Assembly (NCBI RefSeq): GCF_001189955.1
Contig: NZ_LFLT01000005.1
Location: 62,001 to 126,000 of the forward strand
Origin: Herbaspirillum chlorophenolicum
GTDB lineage: Bacteria; Pseudomonadota; Gammaproteobacteria; Burkholderiales; Burkholderiaceae_D
DNA: 64,000 nucleotides
Direction: 5' to 3'
A program made the position numbers and the translations under genes. Positions 37,333-48,269 of this stretch are shown in pieces. Below the pieces are notes generated by a model, which ran no database searches, was not told where the DNA came from, and worked only from the letters and a program-made list of their open reading frames with translations. Positions within the stretch are counted from its first letter, which is position 1; each line of letters opens with the position of its first letter.

Positions 37333-37587
37333 GGATGAATGTTCTGTTTTCCCGCTTTTGTGCTTTTGTTTTGTTCCAGCCGGCCAACGGCGCGTGGCGC
37401 CGGCAGCCATGTTGCAGTGCCTCAAACGCCCCATTTTGAGCGAAATCGGCGTTTGGCGTTCAATGGCCGCAATAATTTCCTTCTTGCAAATATTGACCCT
37501 TAATGACCAGCCGGTAATTAATTGGCGATTCTAACAACAAATAGTTTGCAGGGCGGAATGCATTTACGCTTGCAAAGAAGATAGCGC

Positions 37588-37617
37588 TTGACAAGCCCGA
37601 GAGCAATCTTCTACATT
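37588..37617 (+). promoter_or_regulatory. Sigma-70 promoter of the leuA leader transcript
   Basis: TTGACA at 37588-37593, 18-base spacer, TACATT at 37612-37617. The predicted start point, about seven bases on, coincides with the ATG of the leader peptide at 37624. The stretch 37333-37587 upstream holds the pqiA side of the divergent region and nothing else recognised. Confidence 0.6.
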
Positions 37618-37623
37618 CGTCGA

Positions 37624-37716
37624 ATGACTTCCGCAGCAAAATTCCTCCTACTACTGAACAGCGCCAGCGCCCTGCTAGCGTTGCTACCAGTGTCGCTACT
37701 ACTAGCCTCGCGCTAA
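37624..37716 (+). CDS. leuL: Leucine-rich leader peptide of leuA (attenuator)
   Basis: A 30-residue ORF with eleven leucines in four clusters (residues 8-11, 17-18, 20-21, 25-27). Seven of the eleven are CTA, a codon almost unused in the surrounding GC-rich genes, so ribosomes would slow there when leucine or its minor tRNA is short. Stop TAA 37714-37716. No Shine-Dalgarno precedes the ATG and the promoter -10 ends seven bases before it. It lies 339 bases before leuA, in its direction. A role as an attenuation leader is inferred from composition and position. Confidence 0.75.
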   Translation: MTSAAKFLLLLNSASALLALLPVSLLLASR

Positions 37717-39759
<2,043 letters not shown>

Positions 39760-39802
39760 TCAAGGAAAACCGCCGGCGATCCCGGCGTTGCTCCCCAATA
39801 AG

Positions 39803-39831
39803 AACGCCGGCCTATCCGCCGGCGTTTTTTC
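39803..39831 (+). terminator. Intrinsic terminator of leuA
   Basis: Stem AACGCCGGC 39803-39811 with GCCGGCGTT 39818-39826, then a T-run to 39830. Lies between convergent leuA and egtB. Confidence 0.9.
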
Positions 39832-39849
39832 ATTTCTGGCCCGCCCGTT

Positions 39850-41178
39850 TCAGCCTGCGCGCGCCAACCGGATGCCGGTGGCCTGCCAGCGCGCATAGGC
39901 CGGGAAGAAGTTGCGATAAGTCAGGCGTGCATGATTCAACGGCGTGGCGCTGGAAGAGCCGCGCAAAACGTACTGGTTCACCATGAACTTGCCGTTGTAC
40001 TCGCCCACGGCGCCTGCCGGCGCCACGTAGCCGGCATACGGCGCATAGCTGCTGCTGGTCCATTGCCAGGCCACGCCGAAGAATTCGCGGCCTCGCCCTT
40101 GCAGGCGGCCGGCGGCGTGCTCCCATTCGGCCTCCGTCAGCAACCGTGCACCGGCCCAGCGCGCATAGGCATCGGCTTCGTAATAAGACAAGTGCACGGC
40201 GGCACGATACGGCTCCAGCGGCTGCAGGCCGTACTCGGTGAATTCACGCCAGCCGCCGGCTTCGTCGCATTGCCAATAGATCGGATATTCCAGCTTGAGC
40301 TGCCGCTTCCACTCCCAGCCTTCGGACAGCCACAGCGATGCATCCCGGTAACCGCCCGCTTCGATAAAGGCACGGTACTCGGCGTTATTCACCAGCCGCG
40401 AAGCGCACTGGTAGGCCTCGACAAATTGCCGATGGCGCGGCTTTTCATTGTCGAAGCAGAAGCCCGGTCCGGCGTGGCCGATCTCCACCACCCCGGCCCC
40501 GATGCGATGCCAGTCCAGCGGCAATTGGACCGGTGCAGCGATGCGCAAGGACTCCGGCATCTCCTGATACGCCGGTTTCAACGGATTGAGGGAGAGCAGA
40601 TGCTTGATGTCGGTCAGCATCAGCTCCTGGTGCTGCTGCTCATGCTGCAAACCAAGTTCCAGCAACTCCATGAATTCGGCGAGATGCGCATGCAAGCGTT
40701 GATGCCCTGCGCTTGCCGCATCCTCGCCTGCTTCCAGCGCATCGATCAGCAGCAGCATGCGATGGTCGATATCGGCGCGATAAGCCTGCACCTCGTCCAG
40801 CGAAGGCCGCGTCAGCAGTCCGCGCTGCGGGCGCGGGAATTTGTCGCCAACGCCTTCGTAATACGAGTTGTAGAGCATGCGGAACTGCGGATGGAAAGCG
40901 CGGAAACCGTCTTCGAACCGCTCCAGGATGAAGGTCTCGAAGAACCAGGTGGCATGCGCGAGGTGCCACTTGATCGGGCTGGCATCCGGCATCGACTGCA
41001 CGCAACAGTCCTCGACCGATAACGGTTCGGCAATCGCCTGCGATTGCCGGCGCACACGGCGGAAGCGGTCGCTCATACGGCCGTGCGCGCGATGGTTCAC
41101 CTCCTGGATGGCGGCGTCGATCACCGCATCGATGGCGGCGTCCATGGCCGCATCGGCAACTCCGGTTTCATTGCGCAT
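39850..41178 (-). CDS. egtB: Ergothioneine biosynthesis sulfoxide synthase EgtB
   Basis: Non-haem iron enzyme that joins a thiol donor (cysteine or gamma-glutamylcysteine) to hercynine with O2. 442 residues: DinB_2-type N-terminal domain with iron ligands in HLAHATWFFETF and LQHEQQHQELMLTDIKH (HxxxH), then an FGE-sulfatase-like C-terminal domain (GWEWKRQL..., RLLTEAEWEHAAG, NQYVLRGSS). The N-terminus carries four tandem copies of a four-residue unit (DAAM, DAAI, DAVI, DAAI), from a 12-base DNA repeat at about 41110-41160, an odd extension. The next gene upstream is egtD, 11 bases away, which supports ergothioneine and not selenoneine (no SenB/SenC seen). Confidence 0.9.
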   Translation of the reverse strand: MRNETGVADAAMDAAIDAVIDAAIQEVNHRAHGRMSDRFRRVRRQSQAIAEPLSVEDCCVQSMPDASPIKWHLAHATWFFETFILERFEDGFRAFHPQFRMLYNSYYEGVGDKFPRPQRGLLTRPSLDEVQAYRADIDHRMLLLIDALEAGEDAASAGHQRLHAHLAEFMELLELGLQHEQQHQELMLTDIKHLLSLNPLKPAYQEMPESLRIAAPVQLPLDWHRIGAGVVEIGHAGPGFCFDNEKPRHRQFVEAYQCASRLVNNAEYRAFIEAGGYRDASLWLSEGWEWKRQLKLEYPIYWQCDEAGGWREFTEYGLQPLEPYRAAVHLSYYEADAYARWAGARLLTEAEWEHAAGRLQGRGREFFGVAWQWTSSSYAPYAGYVAPAGAVGEYNGKFMVNQYVLRGSSSATPLNHARLTYRNFFPAYARWQATGIRLARAG

Positions 41179-41189
41179 GATGATTCCCG

Positions 41190-42173
41190 TCAAACGTTTG
41201 AACGCACCCGCGCATGGCACACCGCGAACCAGCGCTGCGCGTCGCACCACATCCTGACTTCGCCGAAGCCGGCCTGTTCCAGCAGGTCGTGGATATCCTG
41301 CTGCCTGAACTTGTGGCTGTTCTCGGTATGGATGCGTTCGCCCCGAAGGAAGGCACGGTGCCCGCCATCCCAGTGCACAATCAGGTCGTGGCGCGCCTCC
41401 AGGTGCATTTCCACCCGCTGCCGCGCAGCGTTGTAAAAGCCCACATGCTGCCAGTCGCGCGCGTTGAAATCGGTGCCCAGCAGCCGGTTCACATGGTTGA
41501 GCAGATTGAGGTTGAAAGCGGCCGTCACACCCAGCTCGTCATCGTAGGCGGCGTCGAGCACATCGGCATCCTTGACCAGATCCAGCCCCAGCAGTACGCC
41601 GCCGGCCTCGCCGATCTGCAGCGCGTGGCGCATGCGGCGCAGAAAAGCCAGCGCCTGTTGCGCATCGAAGTTGCCCAGCGACGAGCCCGGATAGAAGAAC
41701 AGCCGGCGGTCGCGGCTCACGGTCGCCGGCAGCTCGAGGCCGGCGGAGAAATCCATCGCCACCTCATGCATGGGAATATCGGGGAATTTTTGCCGCAGCC
41801 CGGCCACCGCCTCGCGCAGGAATTCGGCGGAGATATCGATCGGCACATACTGGCGCGGTTTCAGCGTGGGAAACAGCCGGGCCGCCTTGGCACAGTTGCC
41901 CGCGCCCAGGTCGACCAGCGTGACGCCGGTGCCGATGGCAGCGGCAATGTCATCCGCATGCTGCTCGAAGATGGCCGCCTCGGTGCGGGTGGGATAGTAT
42001 TCCGGCAACTCGCAGATGGCTTCGAACAGCTTGCTGCCCAGCGGATCGTAAAAATACTTCGGGGAAATGGCAGCATCTTGCGCCATCAGGCCGGCCTCGA
42101 GTTCTGAGCGGATCTCCCAGTCTTCCGGGGTCTGCTGCCAGGGCCTTCGGATCAATCGAGCGAGTTGAGCCAA
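41190..42173 (-). CDS. egtD: L-histidine N-alpha-methyltransferase EgtD
   Basis: Trimethylates histidine to hercynine with three SAM; 327 residues, matching the family. Seen: YFYDPLGSKLFEAICELPEYYPTRTE, SAM motif LVDLGAGNCAKA, FPGSSLGNFD equivalent (FYPGSSLGNFDAQQA), and the histidine-binding end FNLNLLNHVNRLLG...ENSHKF. First gene of egtD-egtB. Start as ATG 42173 (MAQLARLIRR). Confidence 0.94.
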   Translation of the reverse strand: MAQLARLIRRPWQQTPEDWEIRSELEAGLMAQDAAISPKYFYDPLGSKLFEAICELPEYYPTRTEAAIFEQHADDIAAAIGTGVTLVDLGAGNCAKAARLFPTLKPRQYVPIDISAEFLREAVAGLRQKFPDIPMHEVAMDFSAGLELPATVSRDRRLFFYPGSSLGNFDAQQALAFLRRMRHALQIGEAGGVLLGLDLVKDADVLDAAYDDELGVTAAFNLNLLNHVNRLLGTDFNARDWQHVGFYNAARQRVEMHLEARHDLIVHWDGGHRAFLRGERIHTENSHKFRQQDIHDLLEQAGFGEVRMWCDAQRWFAVCHARVRSNV

Positions 42174-42516
42174 GCTGGTCTCCTTGCCTTAGATGCTGTG
42201 TGGATAAGACTGTGTGACGATCCGGATCCAGAGCGCTGCAGGCACTACTGTAGCAGGGCCTTTGGCCGAAGCAATATGCATAGTGAAACTCTACGCTACA
42301 CTTCCGTGCCGCCTCCGGACATGCAAATCATGCAATGCCGGAGGCAATGGCTTATGAACTAGCCGAATATACTTATGAAGCTATCGACTTAGCCGCACCG
42401 CAGTGGTTCAACCCGCATCAAAGATTTTCACGCCGGCAAGCTAAAGTGAACGAAACGGCAAGTTTCCGTTGACCTCCATGCGCCGCCTTGCCGCATCAAC
42501 AACATACACCAAGAAC
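42174..42516. other. Divergent intergenic region egtD / ABC exporter
   Basis: About 340 bases with no gene. More AT-rich in 42280-42400. A short inverted repeat AACGG/CCGTT lies at about 42454-42470. No clear promoter pair was found on either strand. Confidence 0.3.
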
Positions 42517-44337
42517 ATGCCATCAACGCCAAGCTCATCCGCCGCCAGCGACACCACCGACCTTTCCTCCACAGCAAGAAAAAGTACCCTGGCAGCGCTG
42601 CGTGGGTTGATGCCCTTCCTCACGCCCTACAAGAAGCAGTTCCTGCTGGCCGGCCTGGCGCTGCTGGTGGCGGCCGGCGCCACGCTGGCGGTGCCGTATG
42701 CATTCAAGCAGATGATCGACCTCGGCTTCGGCGCCACCGGCGACAAGAACGCTTCCCACATCAACCTGTATTTCCTGGCGCTGTTCGGCGTGGCTTGCGT
42801 GCTGGGCGTGGCCACGGCGCTGCGCTTCTACATGGTGTCGTGGCTGGGCGAACGCGTGACGGCGGACCTGCGCCGCGCGGTCTATGCACACGTGGTGCTG
42901 CAAAGCCCGGAGTTCTTCGAAACCACCAAGACCGGCGAAGTGCTCTCGCGCCTGACCACCGATACCACGCTGATCCAGGCGCTGGTCGGCACCAGCATCT
43001 CGATGGCGCTGCGCAACGCGCTGCTGTTCCTGGGCGGACTGGCGATGCTGTTCATCACCAGCGCCAAGCTGACCTCCATCATCATCGTCATGCTGGCGGC
43101 AGTGGTGCTGCCGATCGTGTTCTACGGCCGCCGCGTGCGCAAGCTCTCGCGCGCCTCGCAAGACCGCGTGGCTGACGCTTCGGCCATGGCCGGCGAGATC
43201 CTCAACGCCATGCCGACCGTACAGGCCTTCACCCACGAAGAAATCGAGGCGGAACGCTTCGGCGGTTCGGTCGAACGCGCTTTCGAGACCGCCATGGAAC
43301 GCATCCGTGCCCGCTCGGTGCTGACCGTGGTGGCCATCCTGCTGGTGTTCGGCGCCATCGTGTTCGTGTTGTGGCTGGGCGCGCACTCGGTCATGCAAGG
43401 CAGCATGAGCGGCGGCGAACTCGGCCAGTTCATCCTGTATGCATCGCTGGTGGCGGGCTCGCTGGGCGCGCTGTCGGAAGTGATGGGCGACGCCCAGCGC
43501 GCCGCCGGCGCCACCGAACGCCTGCTCGACCTGCTGGCGGCGCAGTCGCCGGTGCAATCGGTGCTGCTGCCGGAACAGTTGCCGCCGCGCACCGCTAACG
43601 GTGCGTCACTGGAAATCTCCAGCCTCGATTTCCATTACCCTTCCCGTCCGGGCAGCAATTCCCTCTCGCAACTGTCGCTGCAGATCGCACCGGGCGAAAC
43701 GGTCGCCGTGGTCGGCCCTTCCGGCGCAGGCAAGACCACGCTGTTCCAACTGCTGCTGCGCTTCTACGATCCGCAGCAAGGCACGATCAGGCTGGATGGC
43801 GTCGACATCCGCCTCCTGACGCTGCAGGACCTGCGCGGCGCCATCGGCATCGTGCCGCAAGACACCGTGATCTTCTCCGCCAACGCGATGGAAAACATCC
43901 GCTTCGGCCGCCCCGGCGCCAGCGATGCCGAAGTGATCGCCGCAGCCCAGATGGCGGCCGCACATGAGTTCGTCGAGCGTTTACCTGATGGCTATGACAG
44001 CTTCCTCGGCGAACGCGGCGTGCGCCTGTCCGGCGGCCAGCGCCAGCGCATCGCAATCGCCCGCGCACTGCTGAAGAACCCGCCGCTGCTGTTGCTGGAT
44101 GAAGCCACCAGCGCACTCGACGCCGAATCGGAACGGCTGGTGCAGGTGGCGCTGGAAGCGGCCATGGTCGGCCGCACCACGCTCGTCATCGCGCACCGCC
44201 TGGCGACAGTGCAAAGCGCCGACCGCATCATCGTGCTGGAGCATGGGCATATCGTGGAGACCGGCACGCACGCCGAACTGATCGCGCGCAATGGGCTGTA
44301 TGCCAGCCTGGCTGCATTGCAGTTCAATGTGCAATGA
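42517..44337 (+). CDS. ABC exporter (fused permease-ATPase), MsbA/MdlB-like
   Basis: Half-transporter of about 606 residues: six-helix ABC_membrane domain (residues ~30-310) and one ATPase domain with Walker A GPSGAGKTT, Q-loop IVPQDT, signature [15 protein letters not shown], Walker B LLLLDEATSALD and H-loop IAHRLAT. Works as a homodimer exporting lipids, peptides or drugs; the cargo cannot be named. The start is uncertain: ATG 42517 (MPSTPS), ATG 42478 and TTG 42469 are all in frame and none has a strong ribosome binding site. Serine/threonine-rich N-terminal tail. Confidence 0.88.
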   Translation: MPSTPSSSAASDTTDLSSTARKSTLAALRGLMPFLTPYKKQFLLAGLALLVAAGATLAVPYAFKQMIDLGFGATGDKNASHINLYFLALFGVACVLGVATALRFYMVSWLGERVTADLRRAVYAHVVLQSPEFFETTKTGEVLSRLTTDTTLIQALVGTSISMALRNALLFLGGLAMLFITSAKLTSIIIVMLAAVVLPIVFYGRRVRKLSRASQDRVADASAMAGEILNAMPTVQAFTHEEIEAERFGGSVERAFETAMERIRARSVLTVVAILLVFGAIVFVLWLGAHSVMQGSMSGGELGQFILYASLVAGSLGALSEVMGDAQRAAGATERLLDLLAAQSPVQSVLLPEQLPPRTANGASLEISSLDFHYPSRPGSNSLSQLSLQIAPGETVAVVGPSGAGKTTLFQLLLRFYDPQQGTIRLDGVDIRLLTLQDLRGAIGIVPQDTVIFSANAMENIRFGRPGASDAEVIAAAQMAAAHEFVERLPDGYDSFLGERGVRLSGGQRQRIAIARALLKNPPLLLLDEATSALDAESERLVQVALEAAMVGRTTLVIAHRLATVQSADRIIVLEHGHIVETGTHAELIARNGLYASLAALQFNVQ

Positions 44338-44464
44338 CATCGGCCCCGGCGTCCGCCAAGGCGGCGGATGAAAAGCACCCATCAACGCGTTTCCTGAAAA
44401 TCCAATAGACTGCCTGCTCCAACCAGACACAACACAAAAACCAGCCAACAACAGGAGCAATCCG

Positions 44465-45583
44465 ATGAGCAGCAAACTGTTTTCGCCACTGAGCTTGCGT
44501 GGTGTCACCCTGCCCAACCGCATCGCAGTCTCGCCGATGTGCCAGTACTCGTCGCAAGACGGTTTCGCCAACGACTGGCATCTGGTGCACCTGGGCAGCC
44601 GCGCCGTCGGCGGCGCCGGCACCGTGATCCTGGAGGCCACCGCAGTGGTGGCGGAAGGCCGCATCACCTCGGCCGACCTGGGCATCTGGAAAGATGAGCA
44701 TATCGCCCCCCTGCAACGCATCACCCGCTTCATCGAGCTGCAAGGCTCGGTACCGGGCGTACAGTTGGCGCACGCCGGCCGCAAGGCCAGCGCCTTGCGG
44801 CCCTGGGACGGCACGCCCGGCAGCGTGCCGGTCGCCGAAGGCGGCTGGCTGCCGGTGGGGCCATCGGCGGTCGCGTTCGATACCACCTACACCGAACCGC
44901 ATGCGCTGACCGTCGATGAAATCAAGGGCCTGGTGCAGGCCTTTGCCGATGCCGCCACGCGGGCGCGCAAGGCCGGTTTCAAGATAGTCGAACTGCATGG
45001 CGCACACGGCTACCTCGGCCATGAATTCCTCTCCCCCTTCAGCAACAAGCGCACCGACCGGTACGGCGGTTCGTTCGAGAACCGCATCCGCTTCCTGCTT
45101 GAAGTGACCACTGCGGTGCGCGCGGCATGGCCTGACGAACTGCCGCTGTTCGTGCGCCTGTCGGCCACCGACTGGGCCGAAGGCGGCTGGACGCCGGACG
45201 AAACGGTAGCGCTGTCGGCCCGCCTGCGCGAACTGGGCGTCGACCTGATCGACGTCTCCAGCGGCGGCAACCTGCCCAGCGCCACCATCCCGGTCGGCCC
45301 CGGCTACCAGACCGAATTCGCCGCACGCGTAAAGACTGAAGCCCAAATCGCCACCGGCACCGTGGGCATGATCACCGACGCCATCCAGGCCGAGCACGTG
45401 CTGCGCACCGGCCAGGCCGACCTGGTGCTGCTGGCGCGCGAACTGCTGCGCGATCCCTATTGGCCGCTGCATGCCGCCGACCAGTTGCGCGAGAACGTGG
45501 CGTGGCCGCCGCAATATGTTCGGGCCGCGTCGAGCAAGACGCCGCTGCGCCCGGATGTGGACTACGGCATCGAACTGGACTGA
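44465..45583 (+). CDS. NADH:flavin oxidoreductase, old yellow enzyme (YqjM/XenA class)
   Basis: FMN-dependent ene-reductase of 372 residues that reduces activated C=C bonds or xenobiotics with NAD(P)H. Seen: FSPLSLRGVTLPNRIAVSPMCQYS with Cys26 (the redox-tuning cysteine of the thermophilic-like class), QLAHAGRKA, ELHGAHGYLGHEFLSPFSNKR with the paired catalytic histidines, DRYGGSFENR, and LARELLRDPYWPL. Start ATG 44465 with CAGGAG upstream. Monocistronic by position: exporter gene ends 127 bases earlier and a terminator follows. Confidence 0.92.
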   Translation: MSSKLFSPLSLRGVTLPNRIAVSPMCQYSSQDGFANDWHLVHLGSRAVGGAGTVILEATAVVAEGRITSADLGIWKDEHIAPLQRITRFIELQGSVPGVQLAHAGRKASALRPWDGTPGSVPVAEGGWLPVGPSAVAFDTTYTEPHALTVDEIKGLVQAFADAATRARKAGFKIVELHGAHGYLGHEFLSPFSNKRTDRYGGSFENRIRFLLEVTTAVRAAWPDELPLFVRLSATDWAEGGWTPDETVALSARLRELGVDLIDVSSGGNLPSATIPVGPGYQTEFAARVKTEAQIATGTVGMITDAIQAEHVLRTGQADLVLLARELLRDPYWPLHAADQLRENVAWPPQYVRAASSKTPLRPDVDYGIELD

Positions 45584-45600
45584 TCAGGTACCGCCGAAAA

Positions 45601-45632
45601 AAAACCACCGTTTTTACACGGTGGTTTTTTTA
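45601..45632. terminator. Bidirectional terminator after the old yellow enzyme gene
   Basis: Eleven-base-pair stem 45601-45611/45618-45628, A-run on the left and T-run on the right, between convergent genes. Confidence 0.92.
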
Positions 45633-45647
45633 TTGCTGCAGCCAGCC

Positions 45648-46289
45648 TCATCCGGGACGGCGGCGCTGACGGAAATATTCGATGATGCCCGGCAGGATGG
45701 ACAGGATCACAATCGCCACGATCAGCAAGCTCAGGTTCTTCTTGACGATGGGCAGGTTGCCGAAGAAATAGCCTGCGTATGAAAAGCTGGCCACCCAGGC
45801 GATACCCCCCACCACGTTGTACATGAAGAACTTGGGATAGGTCATCGCGCCCACGCCGGCCACAAACGGTGCGAAGGTGCGCACGATGGGCGCGAAGCGG
45901 GCGATGATGATGGCCTTGCCGCCGTGCTTCTCAAAGAAGGCATGCGTCTTGTCCAGATATTCCTTCTTGAAAATCCGCGAGTTCGGATTGTCGAATACCT
46001 TCACGCCCACCATCTTCCCGATCTGGTAGTTGGTGCTGTCGCCGAGGATGGCGGCCACGATCAGGGTCAGTGCCATCAGGTGGATATCGTAAGCGCCGGT
46101 CGCGGCCAGCGCACCGGTCACGAACAGCAGCGAATCGCCGGGGAGGATCGGGGTAACCACCAGGCCGGTTTCGCAAAAGATGATCAGGAACAGGATCAGG
46201 AACAGCCAGGGTCCGTAGGACACCGCCAGTTCCGCCAGGTGGCGGTCGATGTGAACGATAAAGTCGACAAGAAACAGAAGGATATCCAT
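45648..46289 (-). CDS. dedA: DedA family membrane protein
   Basis: Inner-membrane protein of 213 residues, very close in layout to E. coli DedA (219): [21 protein letters not shown], then [35 protein letters not shown], and the conserved [21 protein letters not shown] region (here [15 protein letters not shown]) with arginines needed in the family. Members act in lipid flipping and membrane homeostasis. ATG 46289 gives the DedA N-terminus; the longer frame upstream is not supported. The 271 bases upstream to 46560 hold no gene. Confidence 0.92.
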   Translation of the reverse strand: MDILLFLVDFIVHIDRHLAELAVSYGPWLFLILFLIIFCETGLVVTPILPGDSLLFVTGALAATGAYDIHLMALTLIVAAILGDSTNYQIGKMVGVKVFDNPNSRIFKKEYLDKTHAFFEKHGGKAIIIARFAPIVRTFAPFVAGVGAMTYPKFFMYNVVGGIAWVASFSYAGYFFGNLPIVKKNLSLLIVAIVILSILPGIIEYFRQRRRPG

Positions 46290-46560
46290 GACGCCCGGTT
46301 GAAGAGAAAAATGGCATTGTACCAACAGCCCACCCGGGACCCGCCATTCCTTGTGCCGCGCAACATCTTCTCCCCGCATGGCCGCCCGCGACACGGCATT
46401 CAGCCGCCCTTCAGGTTTGCAAAGCCGCCCCCACGCAATCTTACGTTTCTTTACCGGCCTGCCCCCGCAAGTTGTCCGGCTATCTTCCGATACCTGATGC
46501 AAGCGGCGACGCTGCCGTGATGGCGAGCCTTCTTTCCTTTCGGACCAACTGGAGCTGATC

Positions 46561-46869
46561 ATGAAAAGCAAACTTCTGACAATGCTGGACAAGACCCTCG
46601 ATGCCCTGCCGATGACCGGCGCAGCGATTGGAGTGACGATGCTGGCCTGCGTATTCTCGGGCACCCTGCGCGACATCCTGCAACGCGCCAACATGGACCT
46701 GCTGGCGGCTGCCGTGGCGCTGTTGCCGCTGTCGGCGGTGCTGCTGGCCTTCGGCTACGGCATGCGCGCCAATCCGGACAAGCTCAAGGAACGCGCCCAA
46801 CGCAAACAGCAACTGGAACGCCGCAAAGCGATGCTGCGCGCCACCTATGATCTCGACAACCGGCCTTGA
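46561..46869 (+). CDS. Small membrane protein of 102 aa, unknown function
   Basis: ATG 46561 with GGAG seven bases upstream. Two hydrophobic helices (about 18-36 and 47-66) and a basic, helical C-terminal tail rich in Lys/Arg/Gln ([18 protein letters not shown]), which should face the cytosol. No family recognised. Isolated between divergent dedA and convergent gntR. Confidence 0.65.
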   Translation: MKSKLLTMLDKTLDALPMTGAAIGVTMLACVFSGTLRDILQRANMDLLAAAVALLPLSAVLLAFGYGMRANPDKLKERAQRKQQLERRKAMLRATYDLDNRP

Positions 46870-46927
46870 GACCAGGACTTGAATCGCGTCACAGGAAGGA
46901 GCGGCGACGTTTCGCTCTCCCGCCACC

Positions 46928-47632
46928 TCAATCGGGCAAGCCGTCTCCCGCCAGGATCATTTGCGCGGCGCTCAACAGATCGCCGGAGAGGCCTTCGCGC
47001 GCCTTTTCCGGCGAGCCTTCCTGCAAACCTTTCAGCAGCACCCCGTGATGGAACAATGCCGGCGCCTCAGACAAGCGGCGCGAACCGGCGCGCAAGTCGA
47101 GGTTGATCACCGGCCCCACCTGCAGCCATAAGCCTTCGATCAACGCCACCAGCGTCGGCATGCCCGAGCCCTGGTAAGCGGCGAAATGCAGCTCCTTGTT
47201 CTGGCGGATGATCACGTCCACGTTGGGCTTCTTGCGATGCATCTCCACGCACAGGCTGTCGTGCAGTTCCGCCACTTCCTTCAAGCCATCCTTGCCGATG
47301 TTGGCGGCGGCGTGCTCCACCGCCAAGCCTTCCAGTGCCAGGCGGATCTTCAGCAGCTCGCGGAACTTGTCCTTGGTCATCAACGGCACGCGCATGGCGC
47401 GGTTGGGCAAAATCTCCAGCGCACCTTCGGCAGCCAGCTGGCGCACTGCTTCGCGTACCGGCATCGGGCTGGTGCCCAGCGCATCGGACAGGCCCTTGAG
47501 CGTCAGCTTCTGTCCCGGCCGCACCTGGCCGGCCTGGATCAGTTCGCACAGGTCCTGGTACACGCGCTCGGAGAGCGTGGCGTGCTGGATCTTGCGCATG
47601 TTGGAGAGGTCGGCGAGTAAGGTCGGGTCCAT
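46928..47632 (-). CDS. GntR-family transcriptional regulator (FadR/FCD type)
   Basis: A 234-residue regulator: winged-helix DNA-binding domain (residues ~20-85; LSERVYQDLCELIQAGQVRPGQ, then LSDALGTSPMPVREAVRQL, then GALEIL) and an all-helical FCD ligand domain with metal-type histidines (residue region ...HGVLLKGLQEG). Divergent from the Liv transporter/dehydrogenase operon, so it probably represses that operon until a pathway metabolite binds. ATG 47632 chosen as it begins shortly before the winged helix; the longer frame to 47890 runs over the promoter. Confidence 0.88.
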   Translation of the reverse strand: MDPTLLADLSNMRKIQHATLSERVYQDLCELIQAGQVRPGQKLTLKGLSDALGTSPMPVREAVRQLAAEGALEILPNRAMRVPLMTKDKFRELLKIRLALEGLAVEHAAANIGKDGLKEVAELHDSLCVEMHRKKPNVDVIIRQNKELHFAAYQGSGMPTLVALIEGLWLQVGPVINLDLRAGSRRLSEAPALFHHGVLLKGLQEGSPEKAREGLSGDLLSAAQMILAGDGLPD

Positions 47633-47772
47633 GATGATGGGTGAAAAATTTTCGCGGATTATACAGCGGCGATAGCCGCGTCCCCGGCTTCCCGATCCGC
47701 CAGCCAGCAAGGACAAGGCTTCCGGGACGATGCGGTAAAGCCATCCCGGGCAGTATGCGCCTGCGCTCCCGG

Positions 47773-47801
47773 TTGACGCCTTAGATTCTATCGAATACAT
47801 T
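47773..47801 (+). promoter_or_regulatory. Sigma-70 promoter for the Liv/dehydrogenase operon
   Basis: TTGACG at 47773-47778, 17-base spacer, TACATT at 47796-47801; directed towards the binding-protein gene at 48270, giving a ~460-base leader that includes the large palindrome. Confidence 0.5.
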
Positions 47802-47817
47802 TGATCACATGTCAAAT
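47799..47817. promoter_or_regulatory. Candidate GntR operator
   Basis: Perfect inverted repeat ATTTGA-N7-TCAAAT overlapping the -10 hexamer and start region of the promoter above. Symmetry, AT content and position fit a repressor site for the neighbouring FCD-type regulator; assignment is inference. Confidence 0.5.
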
Positions 47818-48021
47818 AAATGACATCAGCAGAATAAAAAACGGATCGGCGCGGCAGGATGAGGTTTTCACCCCACATCCCCATACCCATGTCGCAGCGG
47901 TGAAGGCCCCCAAGGAGATCGTCCGTCTGAATGGCGCGCCGCCGCGCATGCGTGGTGGCGTTGCTTCCTCTCCTGCCTTACCCGCGATATGCCCCCGCCG
48001 TTGCGTCCTGCTGTCGTAATA

Positions 48022-48183
48022 AGAACCTGTTCGGGATTTCGCCGGGAGTTGGACAGATGTCATTTCAGGATGGGATGCAAGGCGCAAAACGCAGCCGGGC
48101 CGGTGGCCCGGCGAGGCTTTGCAACGCCGCAGACCGCCTGAAATGACATTTGGACAACCCCGGCGAGATCCCGAACAGGTTCT
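48022..48183. repeat. 162-base nested palindrome (MITE/REP-like intergenic repeat)
   Basis: The arms start AGAACCTGTTCGGGAT and match over about 48 bases with few mismatches and a one-base gap (48022-48069 against 48136-48183). The centre carries a perfect eight-base-pair stem, 48094-48101/48105-48112, and partial pairing between. There is no ORF. The whole could fold into one long hairpin in the 5' leader of the Liv operon. A related short inverted repeat lies at 2081-2112. Likely a dispersed repeat family. Confidence 0.75.
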
Positions 48184-48269
48184 AAGCCGGCGCCAGTCCG
48201 GCCGTAACGCTCAAAACAGCAGTTCCCACGAGACACCGGTTCCGGCCGGACCATTAGGAGGATCGCAAC

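Noticed and set aside
39850-41178. Selenoneine synthase SenA instead of EgtB
   Set aside because: Similar domain order, but the direct neighbour is egtD and no SenB/SenC-like gene is present.
47812-48146. Short ORFs within the intergenic region and palindrome
   Set aside because: They arise from the inverted repeat and its flanks; no ribosome binding sites or recognisable protein features.
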